Of a stretch of 35,194 nt of DNA, positions 11,057-19,716 are shown piece after piece. The notes beneath the pieces are model-generated. The model searched no databases. It worked only from the letters and a program-made list of their open reading frames with translations, and was not told the DNA's origin. The first letter of the stretch is position 1. Each line of letters opens with the position of its first letter. This stretch comes from Actinomycetes bacterium (GTDB lineage: Bacteria; Actinomycetota; CADDZG01; JAHWKV01), in the NCBI GenBank assembly GCA_029263075.1, contig JAJCYE010000120.1:1-35194 (forward strand). The letters are read 5' to 3'. The translations under genes were made by a program, and so were the position numbers.

Positions 11057-11842
11057 TCATCCCTCCGCCGGGCGGCCGTCGGACGGCGTTTCCACCCGAC
11101 TGAGCTCTTCCGGGTATTCCACCGAAACTAAAAACAGGCCGTGCGGCGGCGCCACCGGTCCAGCCTGAGCCCTGTCGCGGGCGTGAAGGATCCCGTCCAT
11201 ATCATCAGGGTGAATCTTTCCGGTCCCCACCTGCACCAGAGTCCCGACTACCGATCGGACCATCTGCTGAATGAAGGAATTGGCGGTGATGCGGATGGTG
11301 GTGAGATCGCCGTCGTGCTCGATATCGATGGCCTCCACCCGGCGAACCGGGCTTTTGCCCTCCTCCACCCTTCCGAACGAGTCGAACGCGTGCTCCCCCA
11401 ACAACGCCCCGGCGGCCTTACCCATCAGCTCCCGGTCCAGCGGGTGCGGGAAGTGCCAGGTGGTGTGACGGGCAAAGGGGTCCGGCGTGATGCGGGTAAA
11501 CAATCCGTACTCGTAGGTCCGGGCCGACGCCGAAAACCGCGCATCGAAGCCAGCCGGAGCCTCCCCCGCATCCAAGATGGCGATGGCCGGACCGCACATG
11601 GAATTCAAGCGACCCATCAGGTTAGCCGGGTCCACAGCGGCATCGGCCTTGAAGGACATGACCTGCCCCAGAGCATGAACGCCCGCATCCGTACGGCCCG
11701 CGGCCGAAGTGACGATGGGCGAGCCCAGCACCTTGGCCATAGCGGCCTCGATGGTGCCCTGGACCGTGTCGACGTCCGGCTGCCTGGCGAAGCCGTGGAA
11801 CGGCGCGCCGTCGTAGGCAACAACCATTCGATAGGTAGCCAT
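11057..11842 (-). CDS. truA: tRNA pseudouridine(38-40) synthase
   Basis: Isomerises uridines 38-40 in the tRNA anticodon arm. The 261-residue protein opens with MVVAYDGAPFHGFARQP and has the catalytic Asp at residue 52 in the motif GRTDAGVHALGQ. SARTYEYGLF and later ITANSFIQQMVRSVVGTLVQVG also match the family. It lies 21 nt after rplQ, the usual place in actinobacteria. A small hairpin (TAGGCC/GGCCTA, 11851-11866) spans the rplQ stop just upstream. The C-terminal 15 residues are variable. Confidence 0.97.
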   Translation of the reverse strand: MATYRMVVAYDGAPFHGFARQPDVDTVQGTIEAAMAKVLGSPIVTSAAGRTDAGVHALGQVMSFKADAAVDPANLMGRLNSMCGPAIAILDAGEAPAGFDARFSASARTYEYGLFTRITPDPFARHTTWHFPHPLDRELMGKAAGALLGEHAFDSFGRVEEGKSPVRRVEAIDIEHDGDLTTIRITANSFIQQMVRSVVGTLVQVGTGKIHPDDMDGILHARDRAQAGPVAPPHGLFLVSVEYPEELSRVETPSDGRPAEG

Positions 11843-11863
11843 CGTTCGCTTAGGCCGTAAGGC

Positions 11864-12448
11864 CTACTCGCTCTCCTTCTTCGATTCGCCGGCGTTGTCC
11901 TCGACTGCAGGATCCACCGGGGTGGATTCGGCTGCCGGTTCTTCCACTTCAGAAGGCGCAGCTTCATCCTCTTTGGCGGCGGACTTGCGGGATCGAGACT
12001 TCGGCTTTTGGGCTTGTTCTGCCGTCTCGGTCTTGCGGCGGCCCAGGCGGCGCTTGCGCGCTGCCTCGGTCTCCTTGGCCGGTGCGGTTTCGGTTTCTTC
12101 CACGAACTCCAGGATGGCCATGGGCGCGGCGTCTCCCTTGCGGGGTCCGAGCTTGAGGATCCGGGTGTACCCGCCGTTGCGGTCGTGGAACCGGGGTGCC
12201 ACTTCTGCAAACAGCTTGTGGACGATGTCGTCGTCTTCAATCAGCTTGAGAGCCTGACGGCGGGAGTGCAGGGTGTCGGTTTTGCCGAGGGTGATCATCT
12301 TGTCCGCCCACGGCGCCACCAGTTTGGCCTTAGCCTCGGTGGTCCGGATACGGTCATCGATGATCAGCGACGCAACCATGCCCCGGATCAGGTGCTTCTG
12401 GTGGGTCGGCCCGGAGGCCAGACGTGGTCCCTTGCTTGGTTTGGGCAT
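11864..12448 (-). CDS. rplQ: 50S ribosomal protein L17 with charged C-terminal tail
   Basis: 50S protein near the exit tunnel. Residues 1-117 are a standard L17 ([59 protein letters not shown]). Residues 118-194 are an added tail rich in Glu, Ala, Lys and Ser, with a basic patch ([19 protein letters not shown]) followed by an acidic end. Similar tails occur on actinobacterial L17. The ATG overlaps the rpoA stop by one base. Confidence 0.98.
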   Translation of the reverse strand: MPKPSKGPRLASGPTHQKHLIRGMVASLIIDDRIRTTEAKAKLVAPWADKMITLGKTDTLHSRRQALKLIEDDDIVHKLFAEVAPRFHDRNGGYTRILKLGPRKGDAAPMAILEFVEETETAPAKETEAARKRRLGRRKTETAEQAQKPKSRSRKSAAKEDEAAPSEVEEPAAESTPVDPAVEDNAGESKKESE

Positions 12449-13404
12449 TACCCGATGCTCCGCTGCTTGAGTCCCAGGCCGAGTTCGGCAAGCTTTTGCT
12501 TGACCTCGTCGATGGATTTCTGGCCGAAGTTTCGAATGTCGAGCAGATCCTGCTCGCTCTTCTCCACCAGCTGGCCGATATTGGTAACACCTTCACGCTT
12601 CAGGCAGTTGTAGGACCTGACGCTGAAGTCCATCTCCTCGATGGGCAGGGTCAGGTCGGTGCCGTCGGTCTCGGTGCCCGGCTCGGGTCCGAGCAGTAGG
12701 CCCGGGCCTTCGGCGAGCTCTGCAAACAGAGTGAACAACTCAACCAGGGTGCGTCCGGCCGCCGACAGGGCTTCCTTGGAGGTCAACCCGCCGTTGGTCT
12801 CGATGTCCACAATGAGGCGGTCGTAGTCAGTCTTCTGCTCGACACGGGTGGGCTCCACCGTGTAGGTCACCCTACGTACCGGCGAAAAGATCGAGTCAAT
12901 AGGAATGAGGCCGATAGGCGCACCTTCGGGCTTGTTCCGCTCGCTCGACACGTATCCGCGGCCCATCTCGACGGTAAGTTCCATCTCGAGGCGAGCCCGC
13001 TTGTTGATCGTGCAGATGTGCAGGTCCGGGTTCAGGACCTCTATCCCGGCCGGAAGCTCGATGTCGCCGGCGGTTACGTCCTGCGGCCCGTTCACGTTCA
13101 GGCGGATGAAAGCGCCCTCCTGTGACTCGGAACGAAGCACAAGCTGCTTGATGTTCAAGATGATGTCGGTGACATCCTCTTTTACGCCCGGGATGGTGCT
13201 GAACTCGTGCTGGACGCCCTGGATCTTGATGGCCGTCACCGCAGCGCCGGGGATCGAGGAGATCAACGTACGCCGAAGCGAGTTGCCGAGGGTGTATCCA
13301 AAGCCCGGCTCCAGAGGCTCGATGCTCACTCGGGCGAGGTTTTCGTCCTCCTGATCATCGAAACTAATCTGTGGGCGATGGACCACAAGCATGTTTGATT
13401 CCAT
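12448..13404 (-). CDS. rpoA: DNA-directed RNA polymerase alpha subunit
   Basis: Assembly platform of RNA polymerase; its C-terminal domain contacts UP elements and activators. The 318 residues show the N-terminal domain ([53 protein letters not shown]; about 1-235), a Gly/Pro/Glu linker ([13 protein letters not shown]) and the C-terminal helix-hairpin-helix domain ([39 protein letters not shown]; about 255-318). The start is ATG 13404, with ATG 13392 an alternative. It is 22 nt after rpsD in the standard alpha-operon order. Confidence 0.99.
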   Translation of the reverse strand: MESNMLVVHRPQISFDDQEDENLARVSIEPLEPGFGYTLGNSLRRTLISSIPGAAVTAIKIQGVQHEFSTIPGVKEDVTDIILNIKQLVLRSESQEGAFIRLNVNGPQDVTAGDIELPAGIEVLNPDLHICTINKRARLEMELTVEMGRGYVSSERNKPEGAPIGLIPIDSIFSPVRRVTYTVEPTRVEQKTDYDRLIVDIETNGGLTSKEALSAAGRTLVELFTLFAELAEGPGLLLGPEPGTETDGTDLTLPIEEMDFSVRSYNCLKREGVTNIGQLVEKSEQDLLDIRNFGQKSIDEVKQKLAELGLGLKQRSIG

Positions 13405-13426
13405 GTAGATGTATGTCCTTCCTGGG

Positions 13427-14053
13427 CTACTTCGAGTAGAGCTCGACGATCATCTGCTCCTGGACAGGAACGTCGATCATCTCGCGGGCCGGCTCGGCCA
13501 AAACTGTGATTCGAAGCTCACCGGCTTCGAGGTTCAGCCAGTCGGGGATGTTGCGGCCTGCGGCGTACGCGGCAGCTTCGACAATCCTGTCGACGCCCTG
13601 CGAGCGCTGCCTGACCTCCACCTTGGAGCCCGGCTTAACGTGGTAAGAGGGGATATCGACCTTTTTACCGTCGATCTGGAAGTGTCCGTGGCTGACGAAC
13701 TGGCGGGCCTGGGCCCGGCTCATGGCCAGACCACCGCGGTAGACAACGTTGTCCAGGCGGTGCTCCAGCAGCTGCAGGAGTTTGGCGCCGGTAACACCCT
13801 TGGCCCTGGTGGCCTTGTCGTAGTACAGGCGGAACTGCTTCTCGCGGACGCCGTAGATCCTGCGCGCCTTCTGCTTCTCGCGGAGCTGCAACAGGTACTC
13901 GCTCTCCTTGATGCGGCCGCGGCCGTGGTCACCAGGGGGGTACGGACGACGCTCCATGGCGCACTTGCCCGACTCGCACCGGGTGCCCTTGAGGTATAGC
14001 TTTACGCGCTCCCGGCGACATAGCCGGCAGACGGGGGATGGTTGATTAGGCAC
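13427..14053 (-). CDS. rpsD: 30S ribosomal protein S4
   Basis: Primary 16S rRNA-binding protein that nucleates 30S assembly; in many bacteria it also represses the alpha operon. The 208 residues include a four-Cys zinc-type N-terminus (VCRLCRRE, then [10 protein letters not shown]), [27 protein letters not shown] and the S4 RNA-binding domain ([39 protein letters not shown]). The start is GTG at 14053. The 55 nt upstream are a leader element shared with rpsM and rpsS and contain GGGAGCG as Shine-Dalgarno. Confidence 0.98.
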   Translation of the reverse strand: MPNQPSPVCRLCRRERVKLYLKGTRCESGKCAMERRPYPPGDHGRGRIKESEYLLQLREKQKARRIYGVREKQFRLYYDKATRAKGVTGAKLLQLLEHRLDNVVYRGGLAMSRAQARQFVSHGHFQIDGKKVDIPSYHVKPGSKVEVRQRSQGVDRIVEAAAYAAGRNIPDWLNLEAGELRITVLAEPAREMIDVPVQEQMIVELYSK

Positions 14054-14108
14054 GGCCTACGCTCCCTTCGGTCGCTGCGGACCGGAAAAGGCAAGGTTTG
14101 GATTCGCT
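14054..14108 (-). repeat. 55-nt repeated leader element, copy 1 (before rpsD)
   Basis: It ends flush against the GTG start of rpsD. Read on the minus strand it runs AGCGAAT, a variable stretch, TTGCC, pyrimidines, GTCCGCA, then GAAGGGAGCGTAGGC and the start codon. By my count 45 of 55 positions match copy 2 (14886-14940), and copy 3 (28792-28846) has the same length. It lies in the rpsK-rpsD gap. Confidence 0.85.
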
Positions 14109-14117
14109 TTGCTCAAT

Positions 14118-14504
14118 TTAAACCCTTCTTCTCTTCACGGGACGACAACCGTTGTGGGGTACCGGCGTTGCGTCCATGATCCCCAGGATCTCCAGGCCCG
14201 ACGCCTGCAGAGAACGGATGGCGGTCTCCCGGCCGGAACCGGGACCCTTTACGAATACATCGACCTTGCGCACACCGTGGTCCTGGGCCCGCTTGCTGGC
14301 TGCCTCGGCGGCCAACTGGGCAGCAAAGGGAGTCGACTTGCGAGATCCCTTGAACCCGACGTTGCCCGCTGACGCCCAGGAAAGGGCGTTGCCTTCGAGG
14401 TCGGTGATGCAAACAATTGTGTTGTTGAAGGAAGACTTGATGTGAGCCTGCCCGTGAGGAACGTTCTTCTTTTCCTTGCGCTTCGGCTTCTTAGGTTTGG
14501 CCAC
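14118..14504 (-). CDS. rpsK: 30S ribosomal protein S11
   Basis: 30S platform protein near the Shine-Dalgarno helix. The 128 residues contain [80 protein letters not shown] and the end [18 protein letters not shown], the full set of S11 landmarks. The start is GTG at 14504, only 3 nt after the rpsM stop, so the two are coupled. A 64-nt gap with a repeated leader element separates it from rpsD. Confidence 0.98.
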   Translation of the reverse strand: MAKPKKPKRKEKKNVPHGQAHIKSSFNNTIVCITDLEGNALSWASAGNVGFKGSRKSTPFAAQLAAEAASKRAQDHGVRKVDVFVKGPGSGRETAIRSLQASGLEILGIMDATPVPHNGCRPVKRRRV

Positions 14505-14507
14505 GCC

Positions 14508-14885
14508 TTACTTCCCCTTCTTCCGCTTCATGCCCACGGTCTTTTTAGGTCCCTTACGGGTACGAGCGTTGGTGTGGGTCCGCTGCCCGTGCACCGGCAG
14601 ACCCCGGCGGTGACGAATCCCCTGGTAACAGCCGATCTCGACCTTGCGCTTGATGTTCTGGGCAACCTCACGGCGCAGGTCACCCTCCACCTGAAAGTTG
14701 CCTTCGATATAGCCCCTGAGGCGCATGACCTCGTCTTCGGAGAGGTCTTTGACCCGCTTGTCCCCGTCGACCATGGTGCCTTTGATGATGGCCTGCGCCC
14801 TAGTGGCGCCTACGCCAAAGATGTAAGTAAGACCGGTTTCCAGTCGCTTGTCCCGAGGGAGGTCGACTCCTGCGATTCTCGCCAC
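14508..14885 (-). CDS. rpsM: 30S ribosomal protein S13
   Basis: 30S head protein contacting L5 and the P-site tRNA. The 125 residues show [72 protein letters not shown] and [12 protein letters not shown], followed by a basic tail. The start is GTG at 14885, directly preceded by copy 2 of the 55-nt leader element with GGGAGCG as Shine-Dalgarno. It is 74 nt after rpmJ. Confidence 0.98.
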   Translation of the reverse strand: MARIAGVDLPRDKRLETGLTYIFGVGATRAQAIIKGTMVDGDKRVKDLSEDEVMRLRGYIEGNFQVEGDLRREVAQNIKRKVEIGCYQGIRHRRGLPVHGQRTHTNARTRKGPKKTVGMKRKKGK

Positions 14886-14940
14886 TGCCTACGCTCCCTT
14901 CGATCGATGCGGACGGGGGAAGGCAAGGACCGAATTCGCT
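14886..14940 (-). repeat. 55-nt repeated leader element, copy 2 (before rpsM)
   Basis: Flush against the rpsM GTG start, with the same block order as copy 1. Immediately upstream in the transcript (14941-14957) is a palindromic GAGCGAGCGTCAGCGAGCG segment, so the repeated region may extend beyond 55 nt in this copy. Confidence 0.85.
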
Positions 14941-14959
14941 CGCTGACGCTCGCTCAACC

Positions 14960-15073
14960 TCATCCTTGTACCTGCTTGTGGCGTGGGTTGGTGCAGATGA
15001 CCCTGACACGCCCATGGCGGCGGATGATCTTGCACTTCTCGCACATCTTCTTCACGCTAGGTCTTACCTTCAT
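14960..15073 (-). CDS. rpmJ: 50S ribosomal protein L36 (zinc-binding form)
   Basis: A 37-residue 50S protein. The translation begins [20 protein letters not shown] and continues [17 protein letters not shown] before TGA. It has the zinc set Cys11, Cys14, Cys27 and His32 of the C+ form. The start is ATG 15073, 12 nt after infA, in the standard infA-rpmJ-rpsM order. The presence of both zinc-type L36 and zinc-type S14 suggests these are the zinc-replete ribosomal proteins. Confidence 0.97.
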   Translation of the reverse strand: MKVRPSVKKMCEKCKIIRRHGRVRVICTNPRHKQVQG

Positions 15074-15085
15074 TCGCTAAAAGTC

Positions 15086-15328
15086 CTATCTGTTCCGGAA
15101 GAGCCAGACGATGCGGCCCCTGGTCAAGTCATAGGGGGACATCTCCACCTCTACCCTGTCTCCAGGCAGCACCCGGATGTAGTTCATTCTCATTTTGCCG
15201 CCGATATGGGCCAGGACGCGGTGGCCACCGGGGATCTCCACCCGGAACATGGCGTTGGGAAGCGGCTCGACGACCGTTCCCTCCACCCTGATGGGTGCTT
15301 CTTTGCCAGACTTGTCCTTAGTGGCCAT
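15086..15328 (-). CDS. infA: translation initiation factor IF-1
   Basis: Binds the ribosomal A site during initiation. The 80 residues form a single S1/OB domain: [60 protein letters not shown] and the end VWLFRNR. It is about 8 residues longer than the usual 72, because of [12 protein letters not shown] at the N-terminus. The ATG at 15328 has GTGAGGAT upstream. It is the first gene of the alpha-operon block and follows a 321-bp divergent promoter region. Confidence 0.98.
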   Translation of the reverse strand: MATKDKSGKEAPIRVEGTVVEPLPNAMFRVEIPGGHRVLAHIGGKMRMNYIRVLPGDRVEVEMSPYDLTRGRIVWLFRNR

Positions 15329-15649
15329 ATCCTCACTTAATTCCGGCTTTCCCAGGTACCGCCCGCTAATATTCAGCGGATCAGGCTCCTTGCAGACCCA
15401 TGCTCTTGATCTTCAAGCGTGGATCTTGGGAACAACGCCGGAGGATTAGTTTCTCCGCCCAACTACATCTGGGCACGCGTCAAACGTGCAGCCACTGGCC
15501 GGAACAAAGAACTATACCAGCGATCGGCTAGGTCTGCTACGTCTCGCAACTAGCTTGCCCCCCATTATGTCCCCTTACGGCGGATCTTTCCTCCATAAGG
15601 GCCCAGAGCGGGAAAATACCATTGTCCGGGTTCCCTTTTTGTTGACTCA
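15329..15649. promoter_or_regulatory. divergent promoter region between infA and the M23 peptidase gene
   Basis: This 321-bp gap holds no credible gene. On the minus strand a TATAGT box at 15516-15511 is the best -10 candidate for the infA operon; its -35 is poor (TAGCAG at 17 bp), so I rate it weak. It would give an infA leader of about 175 nt. That leader includes a short stem CCGCT/AGCGG (15363-15379). On the plus strand, TTGACT at 15642-15647 lies too close to the peptidase start to be its -35. Confidence 0.4.
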
Positions 15650-16732
15650 ATGGCACACTCGTTGCGGATGCGACCCCTAAAAAGCCCAACCAGGACGCGC
15701 CGGCGGGTACCCGCTCTGGTCGGCGTCCTCGTCCTTTTAACCCTCATTCCCATCGAGAGTGCTTTCGGCGCGGCCAGCGACTCCTTGCAGGCCGAACTGG
15801 ACAAGGTGGCAGCGGAGTACGGCAAGGTCGAGACCCAGCTTGCCAACACCGAAGCCCAGCAGGTCGCGTTAAACAAGCAGCAGGAAGAGGCCCAGTCGAT
15901 CATCGGCGCCAAGTCGGCGGAGCTAAAGGCCCGGGCGGGGGTCATGTACAAGTCCGGCGGGGCTACCTCAATGCTCGGCCAGTTGTTGACCTCGGCCGAC
16001 TTCGGGGAGTTCATCAAGCGGGTCCATTACATGGGAGTGCTGGGCGGGGACGATGCGGCCTTGATGGAGGACCTGACAATCGCCCAGACCCGCCACGATC
16101 AGTTGGCGGCCGAACTGAAGGACACCGAGTCCCGGCAGAACAAACTGGCCCAAGATCTGAGCGCCCGTCGCAAGACGGTGGAGGGACGCCTGGCGGAGGC
16201 GAAACAGCAAGAGGCCGCCGAACGCAAGGCTGCGGAAGCGGCGCTCAAATCCAAGCAGCTCACCACACAACGCCGGACCCAGCTTCAAGCCACTGCGGCA
16301 GGCGCGCCCAAACTTTCGTCGGCCGGACGGTTCTCCAAGTTCACCCTCCCGGTAACCCCTGCAGGTTTCGCGAACACCTGGGGCGCTCCCCGCTCGGGGG
16401 GCCGCAAACACCAGGGCACCGACGTCATGTCGCCCTGCGGGTCCCCGGTCATTGCGGTGACAGACGGTTCCATTCAGCGGCTGGCTTCAAGCGGGGCCGG
16501 GGGTACCTCTTTGTATCTGCGGGCCTCCAACGGCGACGTCTTCTTCTACGCCCACCTGCGCAGCTACGCCTCGGGGATTTCCGCCGGCAAGCCGGTTTCG
16601 GCCGGCCAGGTCATCGGCGTGAACGGCAACTCCGGCAACGCCCGGGGCGGGCCCTGTCACGTCCACTTCGAGTGGCATCCCAGCGGCGGGCGGCCGGTGA
16701 ACCCTTATCCCTTGCTCAACTCGGCGCGGTAG
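15650..16732 (+). CDS. secreted coiled-coil M23 (LytM-type) peptidase, EnvC-like
   Basis: Putative cell-wall hydrolase or amidase activator outside the membrane. The 360 residues have an Arg-rich N-terminus and signal peptide (TRTRRRVPALVGVLVLLTLI, cleavage near SAFG-AA, residue 40), a coiled-coil region (about 44-210, rich in Q/E/A/K) and an M23 domain (about 228-355). The zinc ligands appear present: His254 and Asp258 in HQGTD, and His339 in CHVHFE with His337; His302 in FFYAHL is also conserved. This layout is that of EnvC/RipA-like division hydrolases, and the intact ligands suggest it is active rather than a mere activator. The start at ATG 15650 or 15668 has no Shine-Dalgarno. It reads against the flanking infA and map genes. 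Confidence 0.9.
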   Translation: MAHSLRMRPLKSPTRTRRRVPALVGVLVLLTLIPIESAFGAASDSLQAELDKVAAEYGKVETQLANTEAQQVALNKQQEEAQSIIGAKSAELKARAGVMYKSGGATSMLGQLLTSADFGEFIKRVHYMGVLGGDDAALMEDLTIAQTRHDQLAAELKDTESRQNKLAQDLSARRKTVEGRLAEAKQQEAAERKAAEAALKSKQLTTQRRTQLQATAAGAPKLSSAGRFSKFTLPVTPAGFANTWGAPRSGGRKHQGTDVMSPCGSPVIAVTDGSIQRLASSGAGGTSLYLRASNGDVFFYAHLRSYASGISAGKPVSAGQVIGVNGNSGNARGGPCHVHFEWHPSGGRPVNPYPLLNSAR

Positions 16733-16770
16733 CTCTGCAAACACGGCCGGCACCCCTTAGGCTGTTACGC

Positions 16771-17166
16771 ATGGAACCCCTTGAGATATCTACCGACATG
16801 TCCACCAAACCCGAGGTGCCGCCCGTTTCCGGGACCGCCCCACGGGATCTCTATTCCACCGACGTCGTAAAGGGGGACGGCCCAACCGCCGTTTCCGGGG
16901 ATCGGGTATCGGTCCACTACGTCGGCGTTTCCTACTCCACCGGGGAGCAGTTCGACGCCTCCTGGGACCGGGGGGAACCCTTCGGCTTTCCGCTCGGCGG
17001 AGGACGGGTCATACCGGGCTGGGATTTCGGCGTCAGCGGCATGAAGGTCGGCGGGCGCCGCCTGCTGGTCATCCCGCCGAACATGGGGTACGGCCCCCGC
17101 GCCGTCGGGTCCATCAAACCCAACGAGACCCTGATCTTCGTAGTGGACCTGCTGAAAGTCGGCTAA
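16771..17166 (+). CDS. FKBP-type peptidyl-prolyl cis-trans isomerase
   Basis: Cytoplasmic prolyl isomerase that helps protein folding. From the ATG at 16771 it has 131 residues: a 20-residue Pro-rich leader, then one FKBP domain with VSVHYVGVSYSTGEQFDASW, FPLGGGRVIPGWDFGVSGMK, GGRRLLVIPPNMGYGPRAVG and ETLIFVVDLLKVG. The active-pocket Asp, Phe, Ile and Trp positions (FDAS, VIPGW) are present. No signal peptide. No Shine-Dalgarno; a TAGGCT -10-like box ends 7 nt before the ATG, so the mRNA may be leaderless. Its stop overlaps the convergent map stop by 4 bp. An in-frame start further upstream would overlap the M23 gene and is unlikely. Confidence 0.94.
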   Translation: MEPLEISTDMSTKPEVPPVSGTAPRDLYSTDVVKGDGPTAVSGDRVSVHYVGVSYSTGEQFDASWDRGEPFGFPLGGGRVIPGWDFGVSGMKVGGRRLLVIPPNMGYGPRAVGSIKPNETLIFVVDLLKVG

Positions 17167-17909
17167 AGAGCGGTCAGGATCCTCGGCCCATCGGCCGTAA
17201 CCGCTACGGTGTGCTCGAAGTGGGCCGACAGACTCCCGTCGGCCGTCACAACACCCCACTGATCGTCCAGGAGCCGGGTTTGCCATCCGCCGATATTCAC
17301 CATCGGTTCGATGGCCATTACCCACCCCTCCTCCAAAACCGGTCCCCGACCGGCTTTGCCATAGTTGGGTACCTGCGGGTCCTCGTGGAGCGAGCGACCG
17401 ATGCCGTGCCCGACGAATTCCCGTACAACGCTCATCCCGGCCGACTCGATCACTTCCTGAACGGCATGGCCGATGTCGCCGAGGCGATTGCCGGGGCGGC
17501 AGCAGGCGATGCCGGCCGCCAGCGCTGACTCGGTCACGTCCATTAGTTTGCGGGCTTCGGCGGAGATCTCGCCCACCGCAAAGGTGTGGGCGCTGTCGGC
17601 GTGCCAGCCGTCCAGGATCAGCCCAAAGTCGGCGGAGAAGATGTCTCCCTCCTTGAGCTCTCGCCCGTCGGGGATGCCGTGGACCACCATGTCGTTCGGA
17701 GAGGCACAGATGCTGGCGGGAAAGCCGTTGTAGCCCAGGAAAGAGGGAACCCCGCCCCGCAAGCGCATAGATCTCTCCGCCATCTCATCGAGCTCTTTGA
17801 GGGAAACGCCCGGCCGGATGGCCTCGCCCATCTCCTTGATGACCTCGGCCAGCACCTTGCCGGCCCGCGCCATCATCTCGAGTTGCTCGGGGGTCTTTTT
17901 GACTATCAT
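17163..17909 (-). CDS. map: methionine aminopeptidase, type I
   Basis: Removes the initiator Met from nascent proteins. The 248-residue protein has the full metal-ligand set: Asp94 (SADFG), Asp105 (HADSAH), His168 (FVGHGIG), Glu201 (AIEPMV) and Glu232 (HFEHTV), plus the substrate-pocket His77 (VVHGIP). The ATG at 17909 has AGAGGAAGG upstream. In most bacteria map follows adk or secY directly; here a plus-strand coiled-coil gene lies between adk and map and two plus-strand genes lie between map and infA, so map must have its own promoter in 17910-18108. Confidence 0.98.
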   Translation of the reverse strand: MIVKKTPEQLEMMARAGKVLAEVIKEMGEAIRPGVSLKELDEMAERSMRLRGGVPSFLGYNGFPASICASPNDMVVHGIPDGRELKEGDIFSADFGLILDGWHADSAHTFAVGEISAEARKLMDVTESALAAGIACCRPGNRLGDIGHAVQEVIESAGMSVVREFVGHGIGRSLHEDPQVPNYGKAGRGPVLEEGWVMAIEPMVNIGGWQTRLLDDQWGVVTADGSLSAHFEHTVAVTADGPRILTAL

Positions 17910-18108
17910 CGGCGGCCGGCGGCCTTCCTCTGTTCGGGTCCGGCGCCGGCCGGATGTTGGCGGCGCCTTGACCGTCTGAGGTTAACCCAAGCCTGAGGTC
18001 ACGGGCGCCGCATTGGACCGGGAAAATGGGGCTGGTACATACTTCAGATCCGAGATCGCTACTGGTCGCAACCCAGAAGCCGGCAGCTCCGGAGGGTGGG
18101 AGAGTTGA

Positions 18109-19716
18109 TTGGCAGCTACTGAAGATGCAGATCCACCCCTGGGCGACGACTTCGAACCAGACTTCCCACCCCAGGGCGCCACGCAGCAGGCGCCGGCCGG
18201 AGCCCCGGACGGTTCGCCGGACGACAGCCTGGTGGCCGCGTTCGAAGACTGGGATACCACCAGCCGCGCCGAACCTTCGATGCAGATGGTGAACCTGCTC
18301 ACCGAACTGCTGAATCTTGTTGAAGCCTGGAGAAGCGAAGGGGCCAAATCCAACAAGCGGCTCGAAGCCCGGGTCCTGGGTGAGCTGAAGGGCGTCCAGA
18401 GCGGCCTTGAAACCATCCGAACCACGGAGACCGACGCCCAGCAGAGCTACAAGCAGGCGCTTCGCAGCCTCTGGCAGCAGACACAGGAGCTGAGCACGGG
18501 GGTCCAGGGCCTGGCCGCAGGGTCGAACCAGGATGACGGGTCCCAGCTCATCCTGAGCGAACTGACGCTGGTCAAGGACCGGATCCTAGAAGTCGCCGTC
18601 GGCATCCACAAGCAGGATCAACTGGTAGCCGGGCGGCTATCGGAGTTGGAGGCCAAGGCCCAGGCAGCCGAGGCCCGCGCCGAGGAACTTGCCCGGCAGA
18701 CCGAACAGATCCACACCCGGCTCAACGAAGGCGTGGAGTCCCTTGAACAAAAGGCCTCAACGGCTTTTGAGGCCCAGGAGTCGCTGCAGAACCGGTTGGT
18801 GCGGGTGCTGGAGGAAGTTGACCGGCGGATGTCTCAGCAGCACGAACAGTTGGTCGAACGCGCCGACCGCCTCCAGGAGGGGGTGCTGGCCATCGGCAAA
18901 TCGGTGACCGGTGACCGGGAGGCGCTCGCTCGGGGACTGAAGGATCTCACGGCGGTTCAATCCAAGTTCGAGGCCAAGGTCGCCGGGGGCCTTGAGGCCC
19001 TTGAAGGGCAGATCTCCGAAAAAGACCGCCATGCGGCCGGCCGGGCCGAACAACTGACCACCGACCTCAAGCAAGGGTTGACCTCCCTGCGGCCCGCCGG
19101 TTCGGAGGTCAAGACCGGGTTCGAAACTCTCGCCCGGGCGGTCGGGGCCCTCCGCGAAGACCTGGCAGGCGCCGGCGAGCGCCACCAGTCGAACCTGTTG
19201 GAGCGCATCGGCGCACTGGAGGCCGAGGTCGCCGGGCGGAAGTCCGAGGGGACCGAACAGCGCGAACAACTTTCGTCGGCGGTCTCCACGTTTACCGACG
19301 CCCTCAAACAGTTGAGGGCGGAGATCAAACAGGAAGCCGACCACAGCGAGACCCGGATCCGCCGTCAACTCGAATCGGTCGAATCCCAGACGCTTCAAGC
19401 GATAGCCGAGGTGGGCGCCTCACTGCGCAGCGAGCAGCGCGCCTCCAAATTGGATATCGAGACCCGGATAGACCGGGGGGTGCGGGAACCGCTCAAAGCC
19501 ACGGTCACCCTGCTCAATCGTCAGTTGAGCGAGATCGAAGCCACCGTGGACCGCACCTTCGACACGCTGCGCAACGCCGATCTCTCCATCAGGATCGACA
19601 ACATGGATGCGCTTATCGAATCACGCCTGCGAAGCCGCAAGCCAGATGAGGTGGTGGTGCTTCCCGCCGGGGCCAAGACACCGCCGGCCGACCAGGAGGA
19701 CAAGAAGACGGACTAG
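18109..19716 (+). CDS. long coiled-coil protein of unknown function
   Basis: I do not recognise the family. The 535-residue protein has an acidic, Pro/Gly-rich N-terminus (about 1-55), then almost continuous predicted coiled coil (about 60-515) rich in Glu, Gln, Ala, Leu and Arg with repeated short units (for example LEGQISEKDRHAAGRAEQL, AIAEVGASLRSEQRASKLD), and a short polar tail ending in Lys/Asp. No signal peptide, membrane helix or nucleotide-binding motif is seen. The composition suggests a cytoskeletal, chromosome-tethering or scaffold role, as in other long actinobacterial coiled coils, but this is a guess. The start is TTG at 18109 after GGGAGAG. Its stop overlaps the convergent adk stop by 4 bp. 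Confidence 0.8.
   Translation: MAATEDADPPLGDDFEPDFPPQGATQQAPAGAPDGSPDDSLVAAFEDWDTTSRAEPSMQMVNLLTELLNLVEAWRSEGAKSNKRLEARVLGELKGVQSGLETIRTTETDAQQSYKQALRSLWQQTQELSTGVQGLAAGSNQDDGSQLILSELTLVKDRILEVAVGIHKQDQLVAGRLSELEAKAQAAEARAEELARQTEQIHTRLNEGVESLEQKASTAFEAQESLQNRLVRVLEEVDRRMSQQHEQLVERADRLQEGVLAIGKSVTGDREALARGLKDLTAVQSKFEAKVAGGLEALEGQISEKDRHAAGRAEQLTTDLKQGLTSLRPAGSEVKTGFETLARAVGALREDLAGAGERHQSNLLERIGALEAEVAGRKSEGTEQREQLSSAVSTFTDALKQLRAEIKQEADHSETRIRRQLESVESQTLQAIAEVGASLRSEQRASKLDIETRIDRGVREPLKATVTLLNRQLSEIEATVDRTFDTLRNADLSIRIDNMDALIESRLRSRKPDEVVVLPAGAKTPPADQEDKKTD

Noticed and set aside
15642-15647. TTGACT as -35 box for the M23 peptidase gene
   Set aside because: It overlaps the start region, leaving no room for a -10 and transcription start before the ATG.
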